From: Mangrovimicrobium sp048323675
Lineage (GTDB): Bacteria; Pseudomonadota; Gammaproteobacteria; Pseudomonadales; Halieaceae
Length of the DNA stretch: 64,000 bases
Assembly (NCBI RefSeq): GCF_048323675.1
Contig: NZ_JBLWFK010000001.1
Coordinates: 310,001-374,000 of the forward strand
Reading direction: 5' to 3'
Of the stretch, positions 26,297 through 34,326 are shown in pieces. Position 1 is the first letter of the stretch. Each line of letters begins with the position of its first letter. The notes under the pieces were generated by a model, which did no database searches, had not been told where the DNA came from, and saw only the letters and a program-made list of their open reading frames with translations. The translations under genes were made by a program, and so were the position numbers.

Positions 26297-27729
26297 GCGG
26301 GCCACTGCGGGAACAGCCGGTCGAGCTGGAGGTGGCTCTCCAGGCAGTCCGCCAGGCGTTCGATTTCGCGCTCGCGCAGTTCGGCGAGATTTTCGCCGCG
26401 GGCGTTTTCCAGCCCGGCCCAGCGCAGCAGGGCGGCGCAGGCCTCCGGGTGGTCGAACACCCCGTGCAGGTAGGTGCCGGCGACCTGGCCGTCGCCGGAA
26501 ACGGCGCCGTCCTCAATTCCGGAATCCAGCAGGGCGAAGGGGGCTGTGCCCGCCGTGCGCGTACTTTCGCCGCAGTGAATCTCGTAGCCGGCAACCGCGC
26601 AGTCGAGGCCGGCAATTCGTCCCTGTACCTGGCGCAGGGTCTTGCCGGGGAGCAGGGTGGTGTCGATGTCCAGCAGCCCCAGGCCGGGACTGGTGCCGGC
26701 CGCGCTCTCGATGCCATCCGGATCGGCGATACTGTGTCCGAGCATCTGCAGGCCGCCGCAGATGCCGAGCAGCTTGCCGCCGTAGCGCAGGTGGCGCTGC
26801 AGGTAACCCTCCCAGCCGTTATGGCGCAGCCAGTCGAGGTCCTCGCGTACATTCTTGCTGCCGGGCAGGATGACGAGGTCGGCGCCCGGCGGCGCGGCGC
26901 CGGCGCCGACATATTGCAGGTCCACCTGCTCGTTCAGGCGCAGGGCGTCGAAATCCGTGTGATTGGAAATGCGCGGCAGGACCGGCACGACCACGCGCAG
27001 GCGCTCGCCGCTGCCGGCCTGTCCGGTCTGGATGGCGTCCTCCGCGTCCAGCCGCAGGTTGTGCAGGTAGGGCAGTACGCCGAGCACCGGTTTGCCGGTG
27101 CGCGCCTCCAGCCAGTCGAGCCCGGATTGCAACAGTGCGAGGTCGCCGCGGAAACGGTTGATGACAAAGCCCCGGATGCGGGCCTGCTCGCCTGGAGAGA
27201 GCAGTTCCAGGGTGCCCACGAGATGGGCGAAGACGCCGCCCCGGTCGATGTCAGCCACCAGGATGACCGGGATGTCCGCGGCCTCGGCGAAACCCATGTT
27301 GGCGATGTCGCCCGCCCGCAGGTTGATTTCCGCCGGGCTGCCGGCGCCTTCCACGACGCGCGCCTGGTAGCGCTCGCCGAGGCGCTGCCAGGCACCCATC
27401 ACCGTGTCCATGGCCACGCGCTTGTAGTCGTGGTATTCCCGCGCGTCGAGGTCCTCGACGGCCTTGCCGCAGAGAATCACCTGGGCCTGGCAGTCGCTGC
27501 TGGGTTTCAGCAGGACCGGGTTCATGTCCACGTGCGGAGCGATACCAGCGGCCTGCGCCTGCAGTGCCTGGGCGCGGCCGATCTCACCGCCGTCGGCGGT
27601 GACCGCGCTGTTCAGCGACATGTTCTGGGGTTTGAAGGGCGCTACGGCAATGCCGCGGCGCGCCAGTACCCGGCACAGGCCGGTGACCAGGATGCTCTTG
27701 CCGGCGTCCGAGGTAGTGCCCTGCACCAT
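26287..27729 (-). CDS. cobQ: Cobyric acid synthase
   Basis: Glutamine-dependent amidase that converts adenosylcobyrinic acid a,c-diamide to adenosylcobyric acid; 480 aa. The dethiobiotin-synthetase-like N-terminal domain has VQGTTSDAGKSILVTGLCR and PFKPQNMSLNS. The C-terminal GATase domain has LLGICGGLQMLG (nucleophile Cys) and GTYLHGVFDHP (His). Next to an adenosyltransferase and a B12 importer this suggests corrinoid salvage or remodelling. Other cob genes are not in the window. Confidence 0.94.
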   Translation of the reverse strand: MVQGTTSDAGKSILVTGLCRVLARRGIAVAPFKPQNMSLNSAVTADGGEIGRAQALQAQAAGIAPHVDMNPVLLKPSSDCQAQVILCGKAVEDLDAREYHDYKRVAMDTVMGAWQRLGERYQARVVEGAGSPAEINLRAGDIANMGFAEAADIPVILVADIDRGGVFAHLVGTLELLSPGEQARIRGFVINRFRGDLALLQSGLDWLEARTGKPVLGVLPYLHNLRLDAEDAIQTGQAGSGERLRVVVPVLPRISNHTDFDALRLNEQVDLQYVGAGAAPPGADLVILPGSKNVREDLDWLRHNGWEGYLQRHLRYGGKLLGICGGLQMLGHSIADPDGIESAAGTSPGLGLLDIDTTLLPGKTLRQVQGRIAGLDCAVAGYEIHCGESTRTAGTAPFALLDSGIEDGAVSGDGQVAGTYLHGVFDHPEACAALLRWAGLENARGENLAELREREIERLADCLESHLQLDRLFPQWPACS

Positions 27730-27746
27730 CAGGGCAAAGGGGGCGT

Positions 27747-28355
27747 TCAGAAGTCCACACCCTTGCGCGCCTTGATGCCCGCACGGAAGGCGTGTTTCAC
27801 GTCCTTGACCTCGGAAACCGTGTCCATCACGTCCTGCAGGGCGCTGCCGCCGCCGCGTCCGGTCACCACGACGCTCTGCTCGACCGGGCGGTTACGGATG
27901 GCGGCGATGACCTCCTCCTCCGGCAGGTACTTGTAGGCCAGCATGTAGGTCAGTTCGTCCAGCAGGACCAGGTCGAACTCGGGGTTTTCCAGCATCGGTT
28001 TGGCCAGCGCCCAGGTGCGCTGCGCCGCGGCGATGTCGCCCTCGCGGTCCTGGGTGTTCCAGGTGAAGCCGGTGCCCATCTGGTGGAATTCCACCTGCGG
28101 GCAGTGGTCGCGCAGGTAGATCTCCTCGCCGGACAGCTGCTGCCCCTTGATGAACTGCACCACGCCGACTTTCTGGCCGTAGCCCAGGGCGCGCATCACC
28201 ATGCCGAAGCCGGAGCTGGACTTGCCTTTGCCGTTGCCGGTGATGAGCAGGGCGATGCCCCGCTCTTCACTGGCCTCCTCGATACGCGCGTCCACTTTCG
28301 CCTTCTGCTTTTCCATCGAGGCCTTGTGTCTGGCGTTCTTGCGATCGTCGCTCAT
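27747..28355 (-). CDS. cobO: Cob(I)yrinic acid a,c-diamide adenosyltransferase
   Basis: ATP:corrinoid adenosyltransferase of the CobA/CobO/BtuR type; 202 aa. P-loop LLITGNGKGKSSSGFGM, then VVQFIKGQQ, EFHQMGTGFTW and LDELTYMLAYKYL. ATG 28355 (MSDDRKNARHK) is chosen; the longer frame would run into the btuB stop region. It lies 17 nt upstream of cobQ. Confidence 0.93.
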   Translation of the reverse strand: MSDDRKNARHKASMEKQKAKVDARIEEASEERGIALLITGNGKGKSSSGFGMVMRALGYGQKVGVVQFIKGQQLSGEEIYLRDHCPQVEFHQMGTGFTWNTQDREGDIAAAQRTWALAKPMLENPEFDLVLLDELTYMLAYKYLPEEEVIAAIRNRPVEQSVVVTGRGGGSALQDVMDTVSEVKDVKHAFRAGIKARKGVDF

Positions 28356-28371
28356 TGCTGTTACCTGCGTG

Positions 28372-30222
28372 TCAGAAGCTGTAGCGGACGCCGGCATAGG
28401 CCGCGGTGCCGCTGGCGAAGTAGGTGGGAACCTCCTCGTACTCCTCGTCGAAGAGGTTTTCCACGCGGCCGTAGAGGTCCAGCCCTTCGAGCAGGGCGAA
28501 GCTGACGCGCGCGTCCACCACGGTGTAATCGTCCATCGACTGGCCCACGGTGTCCACCGCGTCGCCCGAGCTGCGGGCGTGCACGGCGAGGCTCAGGCGC
28601 TGGTCCAGCAACAGCCAGGTCAGGCCGATATTGGCCAGCTGTTCCGGGCGGTAGGCGCGCTGTTCGCCGTTGGTGGTCTCGGTATCGTTCCAGGTGTAGT
28701 TGCCGCTGAGGGAAAGATTCTCCAGCAGCGGCCACTGCGCGATCAGTTCCACGCCGCTGGAGGTCGTCTCGCCCTTGTCCTGCAGGTAACCGGAGTAATT
28801 GATGAGGTCGTAGCGGATTTGGTTGTCCACGGCCTGGTCGAAGTACACCGCCTCCAGGTACAGGCCGTTGTTGCCGAACCAGGATACCGCGAGGTCGTAG
28901 CCCTCGCTTTCCTCTGCGTCCAGTGTGGTATCGCTGGCGGGAGCATAGGCCCAGGGACCTTCGTTGTAGGCGATTTCATACAGGCTGGGGGCGCGGAAAC
29001 CGGTACCGTAAGTGCCGCGGAACTTTACTTCGCCGCTGCTCGTCGGCACCACCCAGGCACCGCTCAGCCGCCAGGAGGTGTAGCTGCCGAAGTCGTCGTT
29101 GTCGTCATAGCGGGCGCCGGCGGTGAGATAGAGGTTCTGCCGCCAGTTGCCCTGGTACTCGAGGAAATAGCCGAGGTCGTCGCGCGATTCGCTGACGCCG
29201 GCGTCCTTCAGGTTATCGGTTTCCAGGTCGACACCGTAGACGAGCCTGAGCTGTTCGCTGCCGGCAAAGTTGCCGAGGTAGGTCCATTTCTCCATTTCGC
29301 CCCGGTTGGCGAAACTCTCGATTCCGTCAGAGAAATTCACCCGCTCCATCTCGCTGCGGCTGTAGGCCAGCTCGTGGCCGAAGCGTGCGCCCTGCCAGTT
29401 GGCGCTGCCACGCCAGGATTCCTGCTGGTAGTCATCGCGGCAGCGGTGGGTGGTGGAGAAGTCGGCCGCGTAGCAGCCGTCGTAGTCGCTTTCACCATCG
29501 ATACTGTTGCCGGCCAGGCTGAAACCGAGGGCTTCGGTAGCCTGGAAATTGACCTTGCCGTGCACCGTGGTGTTCTCGTAGCCATCGTCGTCGCGCAGTT
29601 CGCTGTCGATACTGCGGGAGTTGAACCCGTCGGTCTGGTAATCCGCCAGCGACAGGCTGCCGTTCAGGCGCTCGCCGCCGAGGCCGAGGTTGGCGGCCAG
29701 CTGGCCGGTGCCGTAGCGGCCGCCCTCGACACTGGCGTCGCCGGAAAAGCCTTTTTCCGGCGCCCAGCTGGTGATATTCACCACCCCGCCGGCGTCGGCG
29801 CCGTACATCATGCCCTGCGGGCCGCGCAGGATTTCCACCCGCTGGATGCCGGCGCTCTGCAGCTGCTCGATGCGTGGGGAAAACTGCGGCGAACTGGTAT
29901 CCGAAATATCGATGCCGTCCAGGAATACCTTCGTACGGTAACCTTCCTCGCCGCGAATGCGCAGGGTGGAAACCTTGCCGGCGCCGCCGGTATTGGTGAC
30001 GGCGATGCCGGGCTGGGTGCGCAGGATATCCTGCAGGGCGAAGCTGCCGTTGGCGCGGATGTCATTTTCCGTGATCACGGAAACCGAGGTGCCGAGCTGG
30101 CGCAGGGTCATCGGGGTCCGCGACGAAGTGACGACGATTTCTTCCAGTCGCGGGTTTTCGGCCAGTGCGTGGGTGCCGAGTGCGCAGGTCGCGACCAGCG
30201 GGAGTACAGGTTTGATTTTCAT
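28372..30222 (-). CDS. btuB: TonB-dependent cobalamin receptor (BtuB-like)
   Basis: Outer-membrane transporter of 616 aa. Signal peptide MKIKPVLPLVATCALGTHALA, TonB-box-like RLEEIVVTSSRTP, plug domain (ITENDIRANGSFALQDILRTQPGI; RVEILRGPQGMMYGADAGGVVNI), then a 22-strand-type barrel ending in ...TAAYAGVRYSF with the terminal aromatic. ATG 30222 has a GAGGA ribosome binding site. It is first in the operon btuB-cobO-cobQ-btuC-btuD-btuF and preceded by a B12 riboswitch, which fixes the substrate class better than the protein sequence does. Confidence 0.92.
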   Translation of the reverse strand: MKIKPVLPLVATCALGTHALAENPRLEEIVVTSSRTPMTLRQLGTSVSVITENDIRANGSFALQDILRTQPGIAVTNTGGAGKVSTLRIRGEEGYRTKVFLDGIDISDTSSPQFSPRIEQLQSAGIQRVEILRGPQGMMYGADAGGVVNITSWAPEKGFSGDASVEGGRYGTGQLAANLGLGGERLNGSLSLADYQTDGFNSRSIDSELRDDDGYENTTVHGKVNFQATEALGFSLAGNSIDGESDYDGCYAADFSTTHRCRDDYQQESWRGSANWQGARFGHELAYSRSEMERVNFSDGIESFANRGEMEKWTYLGNFAGSEQLRLVYGVDLETDNLKDAGVSESRDDLGYFLEYQGNWRQNLYLTAGARYDDNDDFGSYTSWRLSGAWVVPTSSGEVKFRGTYGTGFRAPSLYEIAYNEGPWAYAPASDTTLDAEESEGYDLAVSWFGNNGLYLEAVYFDQAVDNQIRYDLINYSGYLQDKGETTSSGVELIAQWPLLENLSLSGNYTWNDTETTNGEQRAYRPEQLANIGLTWLLLDQRLSLAVHARSSGDAVDTVGQSMDDYTVVDARVSFALLEGLDLYGRVENLFDEEYEEVPTYFASGTAAYAGVRYSF

Positions 30223-30228
30223 GTGATT

Positions 30229-30256
30229 CCTCAATGCCGTGTGGAGGCGATTGAGG
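30229..30256 (-). promoter_or_regulatory. Hairpin sequestering the btuB ribosome binding site
   Basis: In the btuB leader the arms CCTCAAT and ATTGAGG (30229-30235 and 30250-30256 on the plus strand) form a perfect 7 bp stem that can be extended by GCC/GGC across a one-base bulge. The proximal arm contains the GAGGA Shine-Dalgarno of btuB. This is the expected form of a translational expression platform for a gammaproteobacterial B12 riboswitch; the coupling itself is inference. Confidence 0.55.
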
Positions 30257-30360
30257 GAGGGGATCAGGAGACGCGATGCGGGCATCGAGTGACCTTGAAT
30301 GAAGCCCTCCGCTCCATCGGTGTCATCGTTTTGCAGTGGGATTCAGGGTGGTTCATTCCC

Positions 30361-30481
30361 GGTCGCGCGAACCGTAACTGCCCGCAGGAACACGCCAAAA
30401 AGCGCACATCCATGTGCAGGCTCGGGTGGCGACATCCCTGTCGCCACACGGTTCCTGCGGGCAGTTACGGTCCGCACGACC
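30361..30481 (-). repeat. Three-way palindromic element, copy 1 (in the btuB leader)
   Basis: Outer arms 30361-30391 and 30451-30481 form a 31 bp stem, with 21 contiguous perfect pairs from the core outward. The two mismatches (30370/30472 and 30366/30476) are A.C on the plus strand and therefore G.T/G.U on the minus (btuB sense) strand. The 59 nt core (30392-30450) contains two hairpins: GCACAT/ATGTGC-type and GTGGCGACA/TGTCGCCAC. There is no T-run, so it is not an intrinsic terminator. I see no target-site duplication. Confidence 0.9.
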
Positions 30482-30482
30482 T

Positions 30483-30506
30483 CGCTTGGGCACTCGCCTG
30501 CAAGCG
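30483..30506 (-). promoter_or_regulatory. Small hairpin between riboswitch aptamer and palindromic copy 1
   Basis: CGCTTG at 30483-30488 pairs with CAAGCG at 30501-30506, and GGC/GCC inside extends the stem past a TG bulge. It lies just downstream of the aptamer on the btuB transcript. It could be the P13-type hairpin of class-I B12 riboswitches, but I could not confirm a kissing-loop match. Confidence 0.35.
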
Positions 30507-30514
30507 CACTGCTT

Positions 30515-30638
30515 CGTACCGGGCAGGTGTCGGACTCACAGTCTCCTTGGACTGCATACCGTTGCGGGGGCAGCGGTGGCATCTCACCACACTTCCCATT
30601 TAACCCACGCGCTTTTCAGCGCGGTGGCACCTGGTACG
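30515..30638 (-). ncRNA. Cobalamin (AdoCbl/B12) riboswitch
   Basis: Read on the minus strand, the aptamer shows TGGGAAGTGTGGTGAG, then CGCTGCCCCCGCAACGGTAT, then the B12 box ending GACACCTGCC. These match the conserved core and B12 box of the cobalamin riboswitch family. P1 is closed by GTACC near 30633-30637 and GGTAC near 30516-30520. It starts right at the predicted transcription start. It controls btuB and the downstream corrinoid genes. Confidence 0.95.
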
Positions 30639-30645
30639 GGGCGCG

Positions 30646-30674
30646 ATTGTGGGCCGAGCCCCGGTGCTTGTCAA
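30646..30674 (-). promoter_or_regulatory. Sigma70 promoter of the btuB operon
   Basis: On the minus strand, a perfect TTGACA (30669-30674) is followed after exactly 17 bp by CACAAT (30646-30651). The predicted start near 30639 coincides with the first base of riboswitch P1, an independent agreement that makes the call strong. Confidence 0.8.
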
Positions 30675-30730
30675 TTTCTATACGGTTTGAATGGCTAGTG
30701 CTGCCCAGTGCCGAACTCGCGCTGTGGGTA

Positions 30731-30849
30731 GAGTGTGAAAGGGAATCCGCCTGGTGGAACCGTGTGGCGACATGGATGTCGCCACCCGAGCCTGCACATG
30801 GACGTGCGCTTTTTGGCGTGTTCCACCAGGCGGATTCCCTTTCGCGCTC
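30731..30849 (+). repeat. Three-way palindromic element, copy 2
   Basis: Outer arms 30731-30760 and 30820-30849 form a 30 bp stem. The inner 24 pairs are perfect; the two exceptions (30736/30844 and 30734/30846) are T.G on the plus strand. The core 30761-30819 is the reverse complement of the copy 1 core with two base differences. It lies upstream of the DUF501 gene. The outer arm sequence differs strongly from copy 1 but shares GGTAG.GTGTGA at its outer edge with copy 4. Confidence 0.9.
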
Positions 30850-30949
30850 GGCGGAAACACTCCGATACCGGTCGCTAGACGCACAGGGTTATTGGTCGTG
30901 CCGACCGTCAAGGAATAGCGTAGAATCCCGCGCCTAAAGGGAGGCAGCG

Positions 30950-31447
30950 ATGCACACAACAGTGACCGAAGCGCAAATCGCACAGGTCCGGGAATTACTG
31001 GGCCGGGAGCCCCGTGGGCTGGAGGAAGTCCCGGTCGCCCACGCGGATGGCCGGCCGATGGTCATTCGTGTTGCCTCGCTGGTAGACGACAAACCCTTCC
31101 CGACCCTGTTCTGGCTGGTGGACGCGGAGCTCAGCTACCGCATCGACGTGGTGGAGGCCGGCGGACTGATCGCCGAACTGCAGGCGCGCATCGACGCCGA
31201 TCTGGCGCTGCGCGGCGCCATGGCGGAGGATCACCGCCGGCACATTGCGTTGCGCGAAAGTCATATGGATGACGCGACCCGGGAGCGCCTGCGGGAACTG
31301 GGTTTCGGTGACGTGCTGGCGAGCAAGGGAATCGGCGGTATTGCCGACTTCAGTCGAATCCGCTGCCTGCATACCTGGTACGCGGCGCACCTGGTAGTCC
31401 CCAATACCGTCGGCCAGCTGCTCGACCAGCATTGGGCGGGGGAATAA
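30950..31447 (+). CDS. DUF501 family protein
   Basis: A 165 aa protein matching DUF501: FPTLFWLVDAELSYRIDVVEAGG at about residues 47-69 and the C-terminal motif IRCLHTWYAAHLVVPNTVGQLL. No function is established. The same family neighbours enolase and exopolyphosphatase genes in actinobacteria (general knowledge), but not here. A TAGAAT hexamer at 30921-30926 could be a -10. It follows the palindromic copy 2 by 100 bp. Confidence 0.75.
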   Translation: MHTTVTEAQIAQVRELLGREPRGLEEVPVAHADGRPMVIRVASLVDDKPFPTLFWLVDAELSYRIDVVEAGGLIAELQARIDADLALRGAMAEDHRRHIALRESHMDDATRERLRELGFGDVLASKGIGGIADFSRIRCLHTWYAAHLVVPNTVGQLLDQHWAGE

Positions 31448-31557
31448 TACCCCCTTGAGTGCCACGGTATGTTCACCGGCAGGTGGTATAGTAGAGGGCT
31501 TTTCACGCATACAGCTGTAGCGCTCCGTCGCGTTGCGGGGCCATTGGAATAAAGACT

Positions 31558-32613
31558 ATGACGACCAATACAGACGATCTTCGGATCCAGAAAACCCGGG
31601 AACTGATGTCTCCCGAACAACTGATCGCCGACATCGGTGTCGACGAGAAAGCTGCGCAAACGGTAGCCGGGGCCCGCGCCGGAATCCACGAACTGCTCGC
31701 CGGCGATGACGATCGCCTGCTGGTAGTGGTAGGTCCCTGCTCTATCCACGACCCGGAGGCCGCGCTGGACTACGCCGCGCGCCTCAAGCAGGTCGCGGAG
31801 GAACTGGCCGACGACCTGCTGGTGGTGATGCGGGTCTACTTTGAAAAGCCGCGTACCACGGTAGGCTGGAAAGGCCTGATCAACGACCCGGACCTCAACA
31901 ATACGTTCCAGATCAACAAGGGCCTGCACCTGGCGCGCCAGTTGCTCGCCGACCTCGCCGACCTGGGCCTGCCCACGGGCACCGAGTACCTCGACCTGAT
32001 CAGCCCCCAGTACCTGGCGGACCTGGTCTCCTGGGGCGCCATCGGCGCGCGCACCACGGAGAGCCAGACCCACCGCGAACTGGCTTCGGGACTGTCCTGC
32101 CCGGTCGGTTTCAAGAACGCCACGGACGGGGATATCCAGGTGGCGATCGACGCCATCAAGTCGGCGTCCCGGCCGCACCATTTTCTCTCGGTGACCAAAC
32201 AGGGGCTTTCGGCGATTTTCCAGACCACCGGCAACGAGGACTGCCACATCATCCTGCGCGGCGGCAAACACCCCAACTACGACATGTTCTCCGTGGACGA
32301 TGCCAGTGCCATGCTGGCCAAGGCCGGCCTGCCCGCGCGCATCATGATCGATGCGTCCCACTCCAACTCGCGCAAGATTCCGGCGCGGCAGATCGATGTC
32401 ACCCGGGATATCGCCAGCCAGGTCGCGCGCGGCAATCGCAGCATTTTCGGTGTGATGCTGGAGAGCAACCTGGAGGAGGGGCGCCAGGACGTGGTGCCGG
32501 GGCAGACGCTGACCTACGGGCAGAGCATCACCGACCCGTGTATCCGCTGGGACGACACGGCTCCGCTGTTGCGGGAACTGGCCGCCGCGGTACGGACGCG
32601 GCGCGACAGTTGA
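31558..32613 (+). CDS. aroF: 3-deoxy-7-phosphoheptulonate (DAHP) synthase, class I
   Basis: First step of the shikimate pathway (PEP + erythrose-4-phosphate); 351 aa. Motifs: LLVVVGPCSIHDPEAALDYA, MRVYFEKPRTTVGWKGLINDP, ESQTHRELASGL, HSNSRK. The isozyme class (Phe-, Tyr- or Trp-sensitive) cannot be read from sequence by eye, so the symbol is generic. A -10-like TATAGT lies at 31487-31492 with a poor -35. Confidence 0.94.
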   Translation: MTTNTDDLRIQKTRELMSPEQLIADIGVDEKAAQTVAGARAGIHELLAGDDDRLLVVVGPCSIHDPEAALDYAARLKQVAEELADDLLVVMRVYFEKPRTTVGWKGLINDPDLNNTFQINKGLHLARQLLADLADLGLPTGTEYLDLISPQYLADLVSWGAIGARTTESQTHRELASGLSCPVGFKNATDGDIQVAIDAIKSASRPHHFLSVTKQGLSAIFQTTGNEDCHIILRGGKHPNYDMFSVDDASAMLAKAGLPARIMIDASHSNSRKIPARQIDVTRDIASQVARGNRSIFGVMLESNLEEGRQDVVPGQTLTYGQSITDPCIRWDDTAPLLRELAAAVRTRRDS

Positions 32614-32627
32614 TCGCGGCACCGGCA

Positions 32628-34307
32628 ATGCGCTTGCTCCCGGCGCTGGCGGGCGCGGTTTGCCTGGCATTCAGCCTGCTGGTGGCGCAGCCCGTGGCGG
32701 CGGAGGATGCGCCGGTGGAGGTGCCACCCACCGTCCAGGAAATGGCCGCCAGCCTGCAAGTGCGGATCGACGCCCTGGGCACGCTGGACAAACAGATCGA
32801 GCAGGCGCCGGAACGCTACCGGGATTCCCTGGTCAACCGGCGCGACGATCGCGCTTTTCGCGCCCTGCAGGAACTCGGCCGCATGGGCCAGGCGGTGCTG
32901 TCCCTGCCGGAAAATGACCCACAGCGGGACGCGGGGCGCCAGTTCCTCGAGGGTTACCTGAATATTGCCGGGGAGCGGGTGCTGTCGCGCATCGGTACCC
33001 TGGAGGACACTATCGACCAGGCCTTCGCCCGGCTGGACGGGCTTTCCGGCGCCGAGCGTATCGAGGGCGAGGCGCGGGTGCACGCCCTGCAGGGCCTGCG
33101 CTATCGCTATTACAGCGCGCTGGTCGAAATCATCAAGGCCTGTCGCGGGCTGTCCCTGGCCTCCGATTCAATGGTCGAACGATTCCAGCCCATGCTGCAG
33201 ATGCAGACCGAGGCAATGGTCGGGCGCATGGAGTACACCGGGATAGCCTTGCGCGACCTGCGCGCCCGCCAGTCCCTGGAAAAGGACAATGCCGACCTGA
33301 AGACCGCTATCGCCACGCTTTCGCGGCAGCAGAAGACGGACCTCCAGCACCTCACAACCATGATCGGCCTGCTCGAACAGCTGGGCGTGCAAACCCAGGA
33401 GTTTCGCGCGGTACTGGTGCAGCAGGGCCAGGGGCTGTCACTGGCGACCCTGGAGAGCGGCGCCATTACCACCCTGCTGGAGGAAACCTGGGATACGGTC
33501 AGGGATTCCCTGGTCACCCGGGTGCCCAACTTTCTCTTCAATTTGCTGGTGTTCTTCGTGATTGTCGTGGCGTTCTACATGCTCGGCCGGGTAGCCCGGC
33601 GCGGCATACGCGCCGCCTGCGAGCGACCCGGGGTGAAAATGTCCACCCTGCACAAGAATACCCTGGTGTCGATTACCGGCGGCCTGGTCACCCTGATGGG
33701 GCTGTTGATCGCGCTGGCGCAGATGGGTATTTCCCTGGGCCCGATGCTGGCCGGTCTCGGCGTCGCCGGTTTCATCGTCGGTTTCGCCCTGCAGGATACG
33801 CTGGGCAATTTTGCCGCGGGTGGCATGATCCTGATCTACCGTCCCTTCGATGTGGACGACTACGTCGAGGTGGCGGGTGTCGCCGGCCTGGTGAAGAAGA
33901 TGAGCCTGGTGTCCACGACCATTGCCACCATCGACAACCAGATACTGGTAGTTCCCAACAGCAAGATCTGGGGCGATGTCATCAAGAACGTCACCTCGCA
34001 GAAATTGCGGCGGGTGGATATGGTTTTCGGGATCAGCTACGGCGACGATATCGAGAAGGCGGAGAAAATACTGGTCTCCATCCTCGAGGATCACGACAGT
34101 GTGCTGCGGCAGCCGGAATGGAAGGTGAAAGTGCACCAGCTGGGCGATTCCTCGGTCAATTTCATCGTCCGTCCCTGGGTGAAAACCGAGCATTACTGGG
34201 ATGTGTACTGGGACATCACCCGCGAGGTGAAAATGCGCTTCGACCGCGAGGGCGTATCGATTCCCTTCCCCCAGCGCGACGTCCACATCTACCGGGAAGA
34301 CGCTTGA
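32628..34307 (+). CDS. Large MscS-family mechanosensitive channel with N-terminal periplasmic domain
   Basis: A 559 aa protein. Signal peptide MRLLPALAGAVCLAFSLLVAQPVAAED, then a long helical, probably periplasmic region (about residues 30-290), a membrane segment (FNLLVFFVIVVAFYMLG), and the MscS core: TM helices, pore helix GLGVAGFIVGFALQDTLGNFAAG, beta domain RPFDVDDYVEVAG and C-terminal alpha/beta domain. This organisation resembles YbiO/YnaI-type rather than minimal MscS. ATG 32628 is chosen; a TTG at 32610 overlapping the aroF stop is possible. It probably opens under hypo-osmotic shock. Confidence 0.88.
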   Translation: MRLLPALAGAVCLAFSLLVAQPVAAEDAPVEVPPTVQEMAASLQVRIDALGTLDKQIEQAPERYRDSLVNRRDDRAFRALQELGRMGQAVLSLPENDPQRDAGRQFLEGYLNIAGERVLSRIGTLEDTIDQAFARLDGLSGAERIEGEARVHALQGLRYRYYSALVEIIKACRGLSLASDSMVERFQPMLQMQTEAMVGRMEYTGIALRDLRARQSLEKDNADLKTAIATLSRQQKTDLQHLTTMIGLLEQLGVQTQEFRAVLVQQGQGLSLATLESGAITTLLEETWDTVRDSLVTRVPNFLFNLLVFFVIVVAFYMLGRVARRGIRAACERPGVKMSTLHKNTLVSITGGLVTLMGLLIALAQMGISLGPMLAGLGVAGFIVGFALQDTLGNFAAGGMILIYRPFDVDDYVEVAGVAGLVKKMSLVSTTIATIDNQILVVPNSKIWGDVIKNVTSQKLRRVDMVFGISYGDDIEKAEKILVSILEDHDSVLRQPEWKVKVHQLGDSSVNFIVRPWVKTEHYWDVYWDITREVKMRFDREGVSIPFPQRDVHIYREDA

Positions 34308-34326
34308 TTCCGGCGCCCGCGGGCCG

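Noticed and set aside
26221..27936. A 571-codon frame antisense to cobQ
   Set aside because: cobQ has both catalytic domains intact; the opposite frame has no homology features.
30361..30481. Intrinsic terminator of the B12 riboswitch
   Set aside because: The stem is very long and is not followed by a T-run on either strand.
28201..30603. An 800-codon open frame antisense to btuB
   Set aside because: The btuB frame has signal peptide, plug and barrel features; the antisense frame is composition-driven, with no recognisable domain, and runs through the riboswitch and a palindrome.
30299..30937. A 212-codon frame running through both palindromes and the riboswitch
   Set aside because: It is a translation of structured non-coding DNA; the same peptide fragments (such as MSPPEPAHG) recur only because the repeat recurs.
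32538..32627. Upstream extension of the MscS-like gene over the end of aroF
   Set aside because: The extension overlaps aroF by 76 bp and precedes the signal peptide; ATG 32628 gives a standard exported N-terminus.
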